Shown: positions 15,987 to 22,594, counted from the first letter of the stretch. The stretch is DNA of 29,227 nucleotides from CAYNYF01 sp964401385 (GCA_964401385.1 CAYNYF010000055.1:1-29227); one strand, 5' to 3'. Program-made: numbers and translations. Notes: a model not told the origin generated them from the sequence alone.

Positions 15987-17549
15987 ATGAATACGTGGCA
16001 TCGAGCGATTCTCAGCCTGGCGGTGACGGTGACGGCGCTGACCGGCCGGGCCGGCGGTGAAATGGTCGTCGAATGGTGGGGCCAAGCCGACTATTGCCGG
16101 CACAAGGGGATGAAGATCGCCGCGGCGGACAAGGGCGGGCACGCCCTGACCTTCGACCTCTCGCCCATCCCGAAAGGCGCGAAGGTCTATCACGCCTCGC
16201 TGCGGGTGCACACGACGATCAGGCCGGTGCGCACCGACAAGCGGGCTTACATGAATGCCTTCGGCCGGGGAGTCTTCTACTACGACCCGTTCCGCCTCTA
16301 CAACGAGATCCGCCCGGACGCGCCGATTGGGATCTACGTCGTCGGTAGCGACAGGGGACCCCTCAAGCTGGAAGGGCCGCAATTCAAGTCCTTCGACGCC
16401 ACGGAGGCCGTCCGCGGCTGGGTCAACGGCACGCGCGCCAACAAGGGATTCCGGGTCAAGCGCCTGGACCGTTGGGTGCCTGAAATGACCGTCCTGGAGG
16501 TACGCTACGAGGGCGCCGTCAGAGATCCGCCGGCCCAGGCCAGGGACATCAAGGTCGTCCACCGCAAGGGTCAGACCTTCATCACCTGGACCGAGGTGGA
16601 GAAGATCATCACCAAGGAGGAGGTCCTGTGGAAGGAGTTCGAGGCCGTGTTCAAGAAACACGGCGGCCCGCGCAGGGGAAAGTTCTATCGCATCTACCGC
16701 CACGCCCGGCCCATCACGGCCAAGAACCTTCATGAGGCCGAATTGATCGACGGGATCTGGCCGCTTTCGGGTTATGACGCCCGCATGCACCAGCACGTGG
16801 TCCACGGGGAGAACTGGATCGGCCTGGACGGCGAGGTCCATGTGCCGCGGTACGTCATCGAGGACCCACCGGCCGGCGTGCTGAAGCCTCGGGGGATCTT
16901 CCGCCGGACCGCCGGCGAGCACAACCTATGGCTGGGCAAACAATTGCCGCTGCACACCGGCCTGTACGTCCACCAGGTCCGCAAGCCCGGCAAAGCGTAC
17001 TACGCTGTGACGGTCTGCATCAACGGCGCGGAGAACACCCGCGACATCACCCCGGCCAACTCGCTGAAAGAGCCGGTGGCCGAAACCGTCGGGCCCGGTG
17101 AGCCGATCCTGTACCGCGTCCTCAGTCGAGACGTCGGCCGCGGGCGAGGCCGTCGCACATACGAAACGCAATGTTACCTGTACTGGGCGGCTCCGCCGTA
17201 CGCCAATCAGCCGCGCAGACCCATCCACGTGCTTGTCGGGCTGGGCGGGACCAGTCCATCCCAGGAGGTCCAGGTCCGCCACAGCATGAAGAATATGTAC
17301 GGCAACGAACTGTACCGCGGCATCCGCAACGGGTATCCCATCACGCCCGGCGCCCGCATCCTGCTGATCGTGGACGACGCCGCCTTCCAGGCGAAGGGAT
17401 ATTACGATTCCTGGAACACGCTGAAGCCGCGGCGGGCGCCGTCGAGGTACATCGAGTACCCCGTGGGGCTGGAGAAGGTGCTGGTCCCGTGGGCTAAGAA
17501 ACTCACCAAGCGCGGTCCGCTGCGGCAGGACAGCGGCAAGTTCAGGTGA
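15987..17549 (+). CDS. Secreted DNRLRE-FN3-like protein with truncated hydrolase domain
   Basis: The 520-residue protein starts at ATG 15987 with GAGG 8 nt upstream. The signal peptide is HRAILSLAVTVTALTGRAGG. Residues ~25-170 form a DNRLRE-like domain (LTFDLSPIPKGAKVYHASLRVHT...FDATEAVRGWVNGTRANKG). Residues ~180-375 form an FN3-like module also found in the hydrolase at 24497-26344. Shared text is GQTFITW / GQVFITW, FYRIYRHARPIT / EYRVYRDTKPLT and YYAVTVCINGAE / YHYAVTAVVNGAE. The last ~130 residues match the beginning of that protein's alpha/beta hydrolase domain (YLYWAAPP against FLYWVAVK) but stop about 20 residues before the nucleophile elbow. It should therefore bind but not hydrolyse. 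It is probably co-transcribed with the GH123-like genes. Confidence 0.8.
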   Translation: MNTWHRAILSLAVTVTALTGRAGGEMVVEWWGQADYCRHKGMKIAAADKGGHALTFDLSPIPKGAKVYHASLRVHTTIRPVRTDKRAYMNAFGRGVFYYDPFRLYNEIRPDAPIGIYVVGSDRGPLKLEGPQFKSFDATEAVRGWVNGTRANKGFRVKRLDRWVPEMTVLEVRYEGAVRDPPAQARDIKVVHRKGQTFITWTEVEKIITKEEVLWKEFEAVFKKHGGPRRGKFYRIYRHARPITAKNLHEAELIDGIWPLSGYDARMHQHVVHGENWIGLDGEVHVPRYVIEDPPAGVLKPRGIFRRTAGEHNLWLGKQLPLHTGLYVHQVRKPGKAYYAVTVCINGAENTRDITPANSLKEPVAETVGPGEPILYRVLSRDVGRGRGRRTYETQCYLYWAAPPYANQPRRPIHVLVGLGGTSPSQEVQVRHSMKNMYGNELYRGIRNGYPITPGARILLIVDDAAFQAKGYYDSWNTLKPRRAPSRYIEYPVGLEKVLVPWAKKLTKRGPLRQDSGKFR

Positions 17550-17604
17550 GGCGGGACCAGGTGTGTCGGCTTGGCCGCAGAGGTAGTCTTTGCCGGAAAG
17601 AGGT

Positions 17605-17621
17605 AGGGCAGAGAGTGCCCT
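17605..17621 (+). terminator. Hairpin, terminator-like but without T-run
   Basis: AGGGCA and TGCCCT form a perfect 6-bp stem with a GAGAG loop, 55 bp after the DNRLRE-FN3 stop. No downstream T-tract follows, so it may be only an RNA hairpin ahead of the next gene. Confidence 0.25.
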
Positions 17622-17683
17622 GCCGAGACCGACTGCGCTTTGAACGCCCATGTCAGCCGGGGCGAGAAGGAAGGAGCAGAACG

Positions 17684-18181
17684 ATGAAAACGACGGAGTT
17701 CCTGGTGGTCATCTTGCTGATCACCTTGGTGGTGGCCGTCCAGGCCGTTGGCGGCATCGAGCCAGGCGGCATGCCGAACGGTGCCAAGCCGGTCCGCCGC
17801 TGCCGGTGGAACCTCGGCAACCTCGGCGGCTGGGGGCGACGATACCTGTGGGGGACCGTCCTGGAGACGGAGAACGTTTTCCCAGGCAGCGATGCCGCCG
17901 CCCGGCTGGCGCGGGGTCAGGTCTTCAGCACCAACATGTGGAGTTCCTACGACTACGGCGAGGATGACCACACCAACGTCCTCAAGGCCGACTGGTGGTG
18001 CACGCTGACCTACTACGCCGAGAACGTCCAGGCCATCAAGGTCCAGTTCTTCAACGCGACGCAGCAGCGGCGTCGATGGTTGGCGTCGAGGCCCCCGGCG
18101 AAAGCGCCCCCTCCCGGCAGCGGAAGCGGTAGACGCAGGCAGACCTCAGGAGACGATAGCCATGGAAGGCACCTCAACTGA
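17684..18181 (+). CDS. Small secreted protein, unknown
   Basis: The 165-residue protein starts at ATG 17684 behind AAGGAG (7 nt). It has a strong signal peptide or anchor (EFLVVILLITLVVAVQAVGG). The middle is Trp/Tyr-rich and well formed (NLGNLGGWGRRYLWGTVL, MWSSYDYGEDDHTNVL, DWWCTLTYYAENVQAI). After residue ~128 the text becomes low-complexity Arg/Pro/Ser (RRRWLASRPPAKAPPPG), as if a longer protein had been cut or frameshifted there. The last 20 bases overlap the zinc-ribbon gene in another frame. No family is recognised. The neighbourhood suggests an exported accessory protein of the glycan cluster. Confidence 0.6.
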   Translation: MKTTEFLVVILLITLVVAVQAVGGIEPGGMPNGAKPVRRCRWNLGNLGGWGRRYLWGTVLETENVFPGSDAAARLARGQVFSTNMWSSYDYGEDDHTNVLKADWWCTLTYYAENVQAIKVQFFNATQQRRRWLASRPPAKAPPPGSGSGRRRQTSGDDSHGRHLN

Positions 18182-18383
18182 ACGCAAGAGCTCGTCCCCC
18201 GCAGAGGACAATCGTGGGCTGGAGTGTCGCCATTGCAGCTGCCGTCACTTCCGGGTAATCTACACGCGCCGAGGATGGGGCGGAAAGCTCATTCGCCGGC
18301 GGGAGTGTCGGCATTGCGGCAAGCGCATGACAACGTGGGGATGGGCGGTCGGGGCGTCACCAGGCCCGGTCGACGCGCTCTGA
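18162..18383 (+). CDS. Mini zinc-ribbon protein (NrdR-like C4 ribbon)
   Basis: The 73-residue protein starts at ATG 18162 with AGGAGA 8-9 nt upstream, overlapping the end of the preceding ORF. Two CxxC knuckles, CRHCSC and CRHCGKR, are separated by ~25 residues with TRR and RRREC between. This is the zinc-ribbon layout of the NrdR N-terminus and of small phage or planctomycete ribbon proteins. There is no ATP-cone, so it is not a full NrdR. It is likely a small DNA/RNA-binding or adaptor protein in the cytoplasm. The Ser/Thr/Glu-rich N-terminus is probably disordered. Its role is unknown. Confidence 0.65.
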   Translation: MEGTSTERKSSSPAEDNRGLECRHCSCRHFRVIYTRRGWGGKLIRRRECRHCGKRMTTWGWAVGASPGPVDAL

Positions 18384-18533
18384 CATGGCGGCTCCTATGC
18401 GGCTTCGTACGGGCCGCCGTGGTGAGAGTATGCACTTGGAGCAACCTACTGTGAGTGATTGAGTTGAGCGCGAGTCGTCCCTGGATTTGCGGGGGCTTCG
18501 CGCAGCAGTTAGAGCCGAATTGGCGTGTTAGGC
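18384..18533 (+). other. Possible degenerate attC / cassette boundary ending in GTTAGGC
   Basis: This 150-bp gap ends in GTTAGGC (18527-18533), a perfect GTTRRRY integron core site, 42 bp before the lipoprotein ATG. Upstream, GCGCGA and TCGCGC form part of an imperfect inverted structure. I find no matching RYYYAAC end and no clear paired arms, so it may be a decayed attC, the insertion point of the first cassette, or chance. Confidence 0.3.
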
Positions 18534-18545
18534 GGATCCGCCTGA
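18532..18545. repeat. 14-bp perfect palindrome
   Basis: AGGCGGATCCGCCT begins inside the GTTAGGC core and is flanked by GTT and (G)AAC. It sits just ahead of the lipoprotein ribosome site. It could be part of the cassette boundary or an operator-like site. Only the symmetry is seen. Confidence 0.4.
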
Positions 18546-18575
18546 ACATCCCTGGGCGAAGAAGAGGAGACGGCA

Positions 18576-18705
18576 ATGAAGAGGGCCCTGGTCGTCTGCT
18601 TGCTGGTCATTCTGACTGGTTGTGCTGGTACGACGAAGGAGACCGGTGTGGGTGACGTGATCGAATTGAAGGGAGGGGGTTCGGATCGAGACGCTTGGGC
18701 CATTT
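18576..18705 (+). pseudogene. Lipoprotein N-terminus, interrupted
   Basis: An ATG at 18576 follows GAGGAG (6 nt) and opens a textbook lipoprotein signal: MKRALVVCLLVILTGC with lipobox LTGC, then AGTTKETGVGDVIELKGG. The frame runs on to 19103, but after the palindrome at 18707 it translates as Arg-rich shadow text of the GyrI-GNAT frame. I take the gene as broken near 18700. The lost remainder may have been the missing front of the GyrI-like domain, now in another frame (inference). Confidence 0.45.
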
Positions 18706-19650
18706 GTGTTCGGGGGCTGTCCCCAGTGGGGTTGCCCCGACACTGGGGTGTGTCCGAACATGTCGTGGGACAGACTTGCCGAGATCAAGAAAAAGCACGG
18801 CCTGAAGTCCGGAAGCGCCGAATACGGAGTCTGCGTTCTTCCTCCCAAGCCGGACCCGAAGCAGAATTACTACTATGCGGCCAGTATTCTCTTCGATCGC
18901 GTGGAAGACGTACCAGACGAGCTCTTCATCAAGATCGTGCCCCGGCAGAGGTTCGCCGTGTTCACAGCAGAGGAGAACACCACCGAGAAGCTGATTCGTC
19001 TTTGGGGCAAGTCGCGGAGATGGTTGAAGGCATCGGGCTACAGGCGGGCGAACTCCTCGGTCAACATCGAGAAGTACAGCCGAGCAGCGACGGAGAAACA
19101 TGAGATCTGGGTCCCTGTCGTACCGAAGCAGCCAGCGGCTCGGGAAGGCGGGAAGATGCTCCGGATTGAGACGAAGCGCCTCGTCCTGAGGCCCTTCGCT
19201 GCGGACGACTGGCAAGATTTCCGAGAACTTGCCCTCGACTGGGAGGCTGCGCCCGGGCCGGCGTTCGACAAGTGGCGTACATCCGAGGCGGCGTGCAAAG
19301 GTTCGGTGCAACACATGTCCACGAGGGGCAACTACTTCGCGATGTGCCTGCGGGAATCCGGGAAGGTCGTCGGTCTATTGGCTATCAACGGAATCGACGA
19401 GAACAGGCAGTTGGACTTGGGTCACGTGATCCTGTCAAAGTACCAGGATAACGACCATGACAGGGAAGCGCTCGAGGCCCTCATTCAGCACTGCTTCGAC
19501 GAGCGAGGTGTGGTGTCGGTGATCACGCGCAACGCACCAGACCACGCAGCGCAGCTCGCTCCGCTCAAGTCGTTGGGCTTCACCAACAAGAACCCGGAGA
19601 ATAGGGGCGAGCTGGTGATTGCCAAAGATGCGTGGGAGCAAAGAAGGTAG
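18706..19650 (+). CDS. GyrI-like effector-binding domain fused to GNAT acetyltransferase
   Basis: The frame opens at GTG 18706; an ATG at 18760 (MSWDRLAEIKKK) is the first biologically sensible start, because residues before it are encoded by a palindrome. Residues ~20-150 match the GyrI/AraC effector-binding fold: YGVCVLPP, YYYAASILFDRVEDVPDEL, RFAVFTAEENT, WLKASGYR, and EIWVPVVPK as the closing strand. About 30 residues of the usual domain front are absent. From Met ~151 a RimJ/RimL-type GNAT follows (RIETKRLVLRPFAADDWQDF...GKVVGLLAI...DLGHVILSKYQDN...LKSLGFTNK). No stop separates the two, so this is a fusion at ORF level. GNATs are frequent integron-cassette cargo, and this ORF ends 42 bp before an attC-like site. 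Substrates unknown. Confidence 0.7.
   Translation: MFGGCPQWGCPDTGVCPNMSWDRLAEIKKKHGLKSGSAEYGVCVLPPKPDPKQNYYYAASILFDRVEDVPDELFIKIVPRQRFAVFTAEENTTEKLIRLWGKSRRWLKASGYRRANSSVNIEKYSRAATEKHEIWVPVVPKQPAAREGGKMLRIETKRLVLRPFAADDWQDFRELALDWEAAPGPAFDKWRTSEAACKGSVQHMSTRGNYFAMCLRESGKVVGLLAINGIDENRQLDLGHVILSKYQDNDHDREALEALIQHCFDERGVVSVITRNAPDHAAQLAPLKSLGFTNKNPENRGELVIAKDAWEQRR
18707..18760. repeat. 54-bp imperfect palindrome at gene break
   Basis: The outer arms are TGTTCGG (18707-18713) and CCGAACA (18754-18760). The inner arms are CCCCAGTG (18721-18728) and CACTGGGG (18741-18748), perfect over 8 bp, with GGGG-TTG-CCCC nested in the loop. It lies exactly where the lipoprotein frame stops making sense and the GyrI frame begins, as expected for an inserted REP/MITE-like palindromic unit. 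Confidence 0.6.
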
Positions 19651-19660
19651 CTCTGGGGCC

Positions 19661-19674
19661 GTGCCCTTCGGCAC
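19661..19674 (+). terminator. Hairpin after GNAT stop
   Basis: GTGCC-CTTC-GGCAC forms a 5-bp stem with a 4-nt loop, extendable with one mismatch by GC pairs, 10 bp after the stop. A weak T-containing run (TCTTG) follows. It is a possible weak terminator of the first cassette. Confidence 0.3.
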
Positions 19675-19691
19675 AGCTCTTGCGGACCCAA

Positions 19692-19750
19692 CTCGAACAA
19701 GCCGGATGCAGGCGACGGCATACAGGCGCGCGTGATCAGTGGCGTTCGGC
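19692..19750 (+). other. attC-like integron recombination site A (59 bp)
   Basis: The R''-like end CTCGAAC (19692-19698) pairs over CGAAC with the R'-like end GTTCGGC (19744-19750). The L'' arm GCC-GAT-G-CA-GCG pairs with the L' arm CGCGTGATCAGTGGC. The extra G in GATGCA against GATCA is the unpaired base that marks attC sites. The centre (ACGGCATACAGGCGC) is unpaired. R' deviates from GTTRRRY at its first R. The site lies 42 bp after the GNAT stop, and the next gene's ribosome site and ATG follow within 18 bp, the normal cassette geometry. Confidence 0.62.
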
Positions 19751-19768
19751 ATCGAGAAAGGAGACAGG

Positions 19769-20887
19769 ATGAGCAACTCTTCTGCCGCTGGTGGCAGCCG
19801 GCAGCGCTGCGTAATTCAGGGTGTGCCCCGGGTGGGCTTCTTCCACGATGTCAGGGACCAGGGCGGCAAGCCCTGGCCAGAGGATTTCATCTTCCCATCC
19901 TGCCTGCGCGCCATCCTGGAATACCACGGCGACACGCGCAACGACTATGTCCACCTTATGGGCGTCAACGGGGCGGCCTTTTTCCTCAACTGGGGCGGCT
20001 GGGAGGGCGACAACGCCGCGCTGTACTACATGTCCACCGACTTGGGCGCGGTCTTCCGGCACACGTTCGAGGCAATCGGCTACGAGAATGACCCGACGCC
20101 GGTTCCCTGCGGGGAGCCGCCCGCCCACGCTGATGCCATCCGCGAGCGCATCATCGCCGAAATCAACGCCGGCCGGCCGTGCCTCTCGCACGGCGTGGTG
20201 GGCCCGCCCGAGACGTGTATCATCACCGGCTACGACGAAGGCGGCGACGTGCTGATCGGCTGGAGCTTCTTTCAGACGTGGGCCGAGACCAGCGCGGGAG
20301 TCGAGTTCGAGCCGTGCGGCTACTTCCGCAAGCGCGGCTGGGAGGCCGTCACCTGGGATGTGATGGCAATCGGTGAGCAGAAGGCCCAGCCCGACCACAA
20401 GGACGTGTTTGGCAAGGCGCTCAAGTGGGGCCTCGAGGTTGCTCGCACCGCAAAATCGTGGCAGGACCGTCCAAACGGCATCGCCGCCTTCGACGCCTGG
20501 ATCGAGCACCTTCAGCGCGATGAGGAAATCGCCAACTGGAAGCCGGGCGACACAAACGCCCCGCCGTTCAATGTGCATCGCGACGCAACGGACGTGATCG
20601 CCGAGGGCCGGTGGTACGCATCACGCTTTCTGGTCCGTGAGACACCCGAGTGCATGCCGTACCAGGCGTCGCATTTGTACGCCGCAGCCTCGTGCTACGC
20701 GAAGGAACATGAACTCATGTGGGAAGTCTGGCGCAACGAGGGAGGGATGAACCGTTCTGCGGAGACGACGGCCAGGTTCGCCGGCCCTGAGGTGCGCCGC
20801 CGATCGATCGCCATCATCGAGCAAGCCCGTGACCTCGACGCGCAGGCGGCTGACCACATAGAAGCAGCGCTCAATGCAGCCCAGTGA
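19769..20887 (+). CDS. BtrH N-terminal/C39-like domain protein (cassette gene)
   Basis: The 372-residue protein starts at ATG 19769, set by AAAGGAG 5 nt upstream; an upstream GTG at 19739 is in frame but would place attC sequence in the protein. Residues ~15-200 resemble the butirosin BtrH N-terminal/C39-peptidase-like fold: RVGFFHDVRD, FIFPSCLRAILEYHGD (Cys at the expected nucleophile position), DNAALYYMS, FEAIGYE, SHGVVGPPETCIITGYDEGGDVLIGWSFFQ. The remainder is helical (AFDAWIEHLQRDEE, YAAASCYAKEHELMWEVW). In butirosin synthesis BtrH transfers an acyl side chain from a carrier protein. Most relatives are uncharacterised and I assign only the fold. It is bounded by attC-like sites on both sides. 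Confidence 0.72.
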   Translation: MSNSSAAGGSRQRCVIQGVPRVGFFHDVRDQGGKPWPEDFIFPSCLRAILEYHGDTRNDYVHLMGVNGAAFFLNWGGWEGDNAALYYMSTDLGAVFRHTFEAIGYENDPTPVPCGEPPAHADAIRERIIAEINAGRPCLSHGVVGPPETCIITGYDEGGDVLIGWSFFQTWAETSAGVEFEPCGYFRKRGWEAVTWDVMAIGEQKAQPDHKDVFGKALKWGLEVARTAKSWQDRPNGIAAFDAWIEHLQRDEEIANWKPGDTNAPPFNVHRDATDVIAEGRWYASRFLVRETPECMPYQASHLYAAASCYAKEHELMWEVWRNEGGMNRSAETTARFAGPEVRRRSIAIIEQARDLDAQAADHIEAALNAAQ

Positions 20888-20912
20888 ACACCCGCTATTG
20901 TGAGGCATATGG

Positions 20913-20972
20913 GTCGAACAAGACCAGTGGAGGCGACGTCCAGTAGGCCGCGTCTCACTCGTAGCGTTGTGT
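20913..20972 (+). other. attC-like integron recombination site B (60 bp)
   Basis: It starts GTCGAAC (20913-20919) and ends GTTGTGT (20966-20972). The L'' arm CAGTG-G-AG-GCGACG pairs with the L' arm, whose complement reads GAGTGAGACGCGG, again leaving one unpaired G. It shares TCGAACAAG and, at identical offset, AGGCGACG with site A, and GCGTT falls at offset 49-50 in both. It lies 25 bp after the BtrH-like stop and 24 bp before the next ATG. The R''/R' pairing is weaker than in site A. Confidence 0.58.
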
Positions 20973-20996
20973 CTCTGAGAGCAACAGGCACATACC

Positions 20997-21760
20997 ATGG
21001 AATCCTGGCAAGGGGTATTGGACAACGCGCCGTTGGAGTGGCTCCTGGAGCCGGACAATCCACCCGTCAAGGCAAGGGCTCTGACAGACCTATTGGGCAT
21101 AGACGAGGACGATGCAGAGGTAGTTGCGGCCAGGGAGGCGATCGCGAGCTACCCCGATGTGGTCAAGATCCTGGCGAACCAGGAGCCGGATGGACATTGG
21201 GGCCGTCCGGACAGCTACTTCCATAAGGACACCGGCACGGCGTGGCGCTGGCTCCTGCTTCATGAGTTAGGCTTGGATCCGATGCACCCCCAGATGCAGA
21301 AAGCTGCCAGGTTCCTGCTGGACATCGCGACCGTGGAGAGTGGTGGGTTCAGGTCTCACGTCAGAGGGGATCCCGTCCCCTGCTACAACGGCTGGCTGCT
21401 GTGGGGCTTTCTCCGCAGTGGATTCGGGGAAGATCCACGAGTGCAGGCGGGGTTGGGGTGGGTGGCCACCGATATGCGCTTCGCGGATGGGGATGAGGAT
21501 GTCGAGGATCCGGACAATGGCTGTTGGGGACGCCATACGTGCTACCGAGGTGTCGTTCCCCTGGTCAAGGCACTGGCAACCATGCCGGCGCCATCCCGCA
21601 GCCCAGGAGTAGATCAGAGGCTGCGCGAGGGTGTTGATTTCATGCTGCGACACCGAGTCTACAGACGCAGTCACGATCCCAGCAGACTCCTGAACGCCAA
21701 ACTCACTCAACTCACGTTCCCGCCGTTCTACTGGCCCGACCTGGTCGAGGTGATGCTAGC
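20997..21760 (+). CDS. Terpenoid-cyclase/prenyltransferase-toroid-like protein, truncated at 3' end
   Basis: It begins at ATG 20997 (AGG 8 nt upstream). About 255 residues are convincing: PLEWLLEPDNPPVKARALTDLLG, ILANQEPDGHWGRPDSYFHKDTGTAWRWLLLHELGL, SGGFRSHV, CYNGWLLWGFLRSGFGEDPRV, CWGRHTCYRGVVPLVKAL, LTFPPFYWPDLVEVML. These GxW-type repeats match the alpha/alpha toroid of squalene-cyclase-like proteins often misnamed nitrogen-fixation NifH-like. The frame stays open to 22205, but from ~21760 it only mirrors an antisense gene. Members normally continue with another repeat and end, so the true C-terminus is lost. If translated, it would carry a ~148-residue chance tail. Function unknown. It is the third gene of the cassette series. 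Confidence 0.62.
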
Positions 21761-22175
21761 GGACCCGGCCGGAAGGATCGTAGCGGCGCTTCACCTCGTT
21801 CCAACTGGCGCGGTCAGTGACGGGATGACTAAGATAAGTATCCATGCACATCCGCGTGCCGCGGACAGTCCCCGGCTTGAGGGCCCTGGCCACAATGCCG
21901 TTGGCGTGGCGCGCCACGATGTATCGATCCGTCTCCTCGAGTACCTGGTATTCGAACGGCGGGATCATGCCGATGTCCAGGCGGGCGAAGCCCCGGCCGT
22001 CGATGTTGAAGTAAGGTTGTCCCTCCTTCCAGTCCCCCAAGTAGATCTGCTGCTGGGGCATGCCTTCGTTCAACCACCGCTGGACCGTCTGTCCCCAAGC
22101 GCCGCTTTCGTAGTTCGGCACCCACTTGCTGGGCTGGCCCGACATGATCTCGTGGAAATGTTCTCGATGCGTCAT
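21756..22175 (-). CDS. Uroporphyrinogen-decarboxylase-like (URO-D) protein, N-terminal fragment
   Basis: It starts at ATG 22175 with GGAG 8 nt upstream, overlapping the stop of the ADP-ribosylglycohydrolase stub (ATGA). The 139 residues are the recognisable front of a URO-D/cobalamin-methyltransferase-like protein: MTHREHFHEIMSGQPSKWVPNYE, FARLDIGMIPPFEYQVLEETDRYIVARHANGIV, GTVRGTRMCMDTYLSHPVTDRASWNEVKRRYDP. Such planctomycete proteins probably act as methyl- or decarboxylase-type catabolic enzymes. Full-length members are ~350 residues, so about 60% is missing. The break is just after YDPSG, where it meets the truncated toroid gene tail to tail. It is not expected to be functional. Confidence 0.72.
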   Translation of the reverse strand: MTHREHFHEIMSGQPSKWVPNYESGAWGQTVQRWLNEGMPQQQIYLGDWKEGQPYFNIDGRGFARLDIGMIPPFEYQVLEETDRYIVARHANGIVARALKPGTVRGTRMCMDTYLSHPVTDRASWNEVKRRYDPSGRVR

Positions 22176-22594
22176 TGTCGCAGCTCCGCCGGTCCTTCTT
22201 GTTGACCGGCTGCTTTCTGGCGCTTCTGAAGCAAGGCCAGTCTCCGGGTCGCTACCAGCTCAGCAAACTCGTCAGCATGGCTTCGAATCCTCTGGAGCAC
22301 CTCCGGCTCGAACAGCTCAATCCATTCCTTGGGGATGCTCTTTGCCCCGCGCAGAGTGCCGGCCAGCATGGCCGCTCGGCCCGCGGTGGTGTCGGCGTCC
22401 CGTCCGATGTTGGTCCCGCCGATGGCCGCCTGGCGCACGTCGCCCCGTGCGATCCTGAACATCGCCAGAGACAGCCCCCAGAGCTTTAGCCCGCATTTCT
22501 CACCGGTGGTGAATTTGTGATGGGCGGGCGTCGATTGGCGGGCGGGGGGTGGGTTTGACGAACGTGGACAGTGACTGAGCCAGGGGCCCTGCAA
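22172..22594 (-). pseudogene. ADP-ribosylglycohydrolase-like, C-terminal stub
   Basis: The real protein text is the last ~100 residues: LWGLSLAMFRIARGDVRQAAIGG, then NIGRDADTTAGRAAMLAGTLRGAKSIPKEW, the C-terminal GRDxD metal-binding helix of ADP-ribosylglycohydrolases, and a helical tail ending AGQQEGPAELRQ. The upstream part of the frame (QGPWLSHCPRSSNPPPARQ) is unrelated and lies in the junction with the IS remnant. The N-terminal metal site is missing, so it cannot be active. It probably formed an operon with the URO-D-like gene (ATGA overlap). Confidence 0.65.

Noticed and set aside
14289..16922. Long minus-strand open frame (877 codons) opposite GH123-like 3 and the DNRLRE-FN3 gene
   Set aside because: Typical antisense shadow in GC-rich DNA: composition rich in Arg, His, Asp and Val, no domain text, no ribosome site, and the plus strand carries signal peptides and family motifs.
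18576..19103. 175-codon lipoprotein continuing through the GyrI region
   Set aside because: After the palindrome its text is Arg/Glu-rich shadow of the GyrI-GNAT frame. Only the first ~43 codons are credible.
20997..22205. 402-codon plus frame as one intact protein
   Set aside because: Residues after ~255 are the exact reverse of a URO-D-like gene with its own start, ribosome site and family motifs. The long frame is accidental read-through of a junction.
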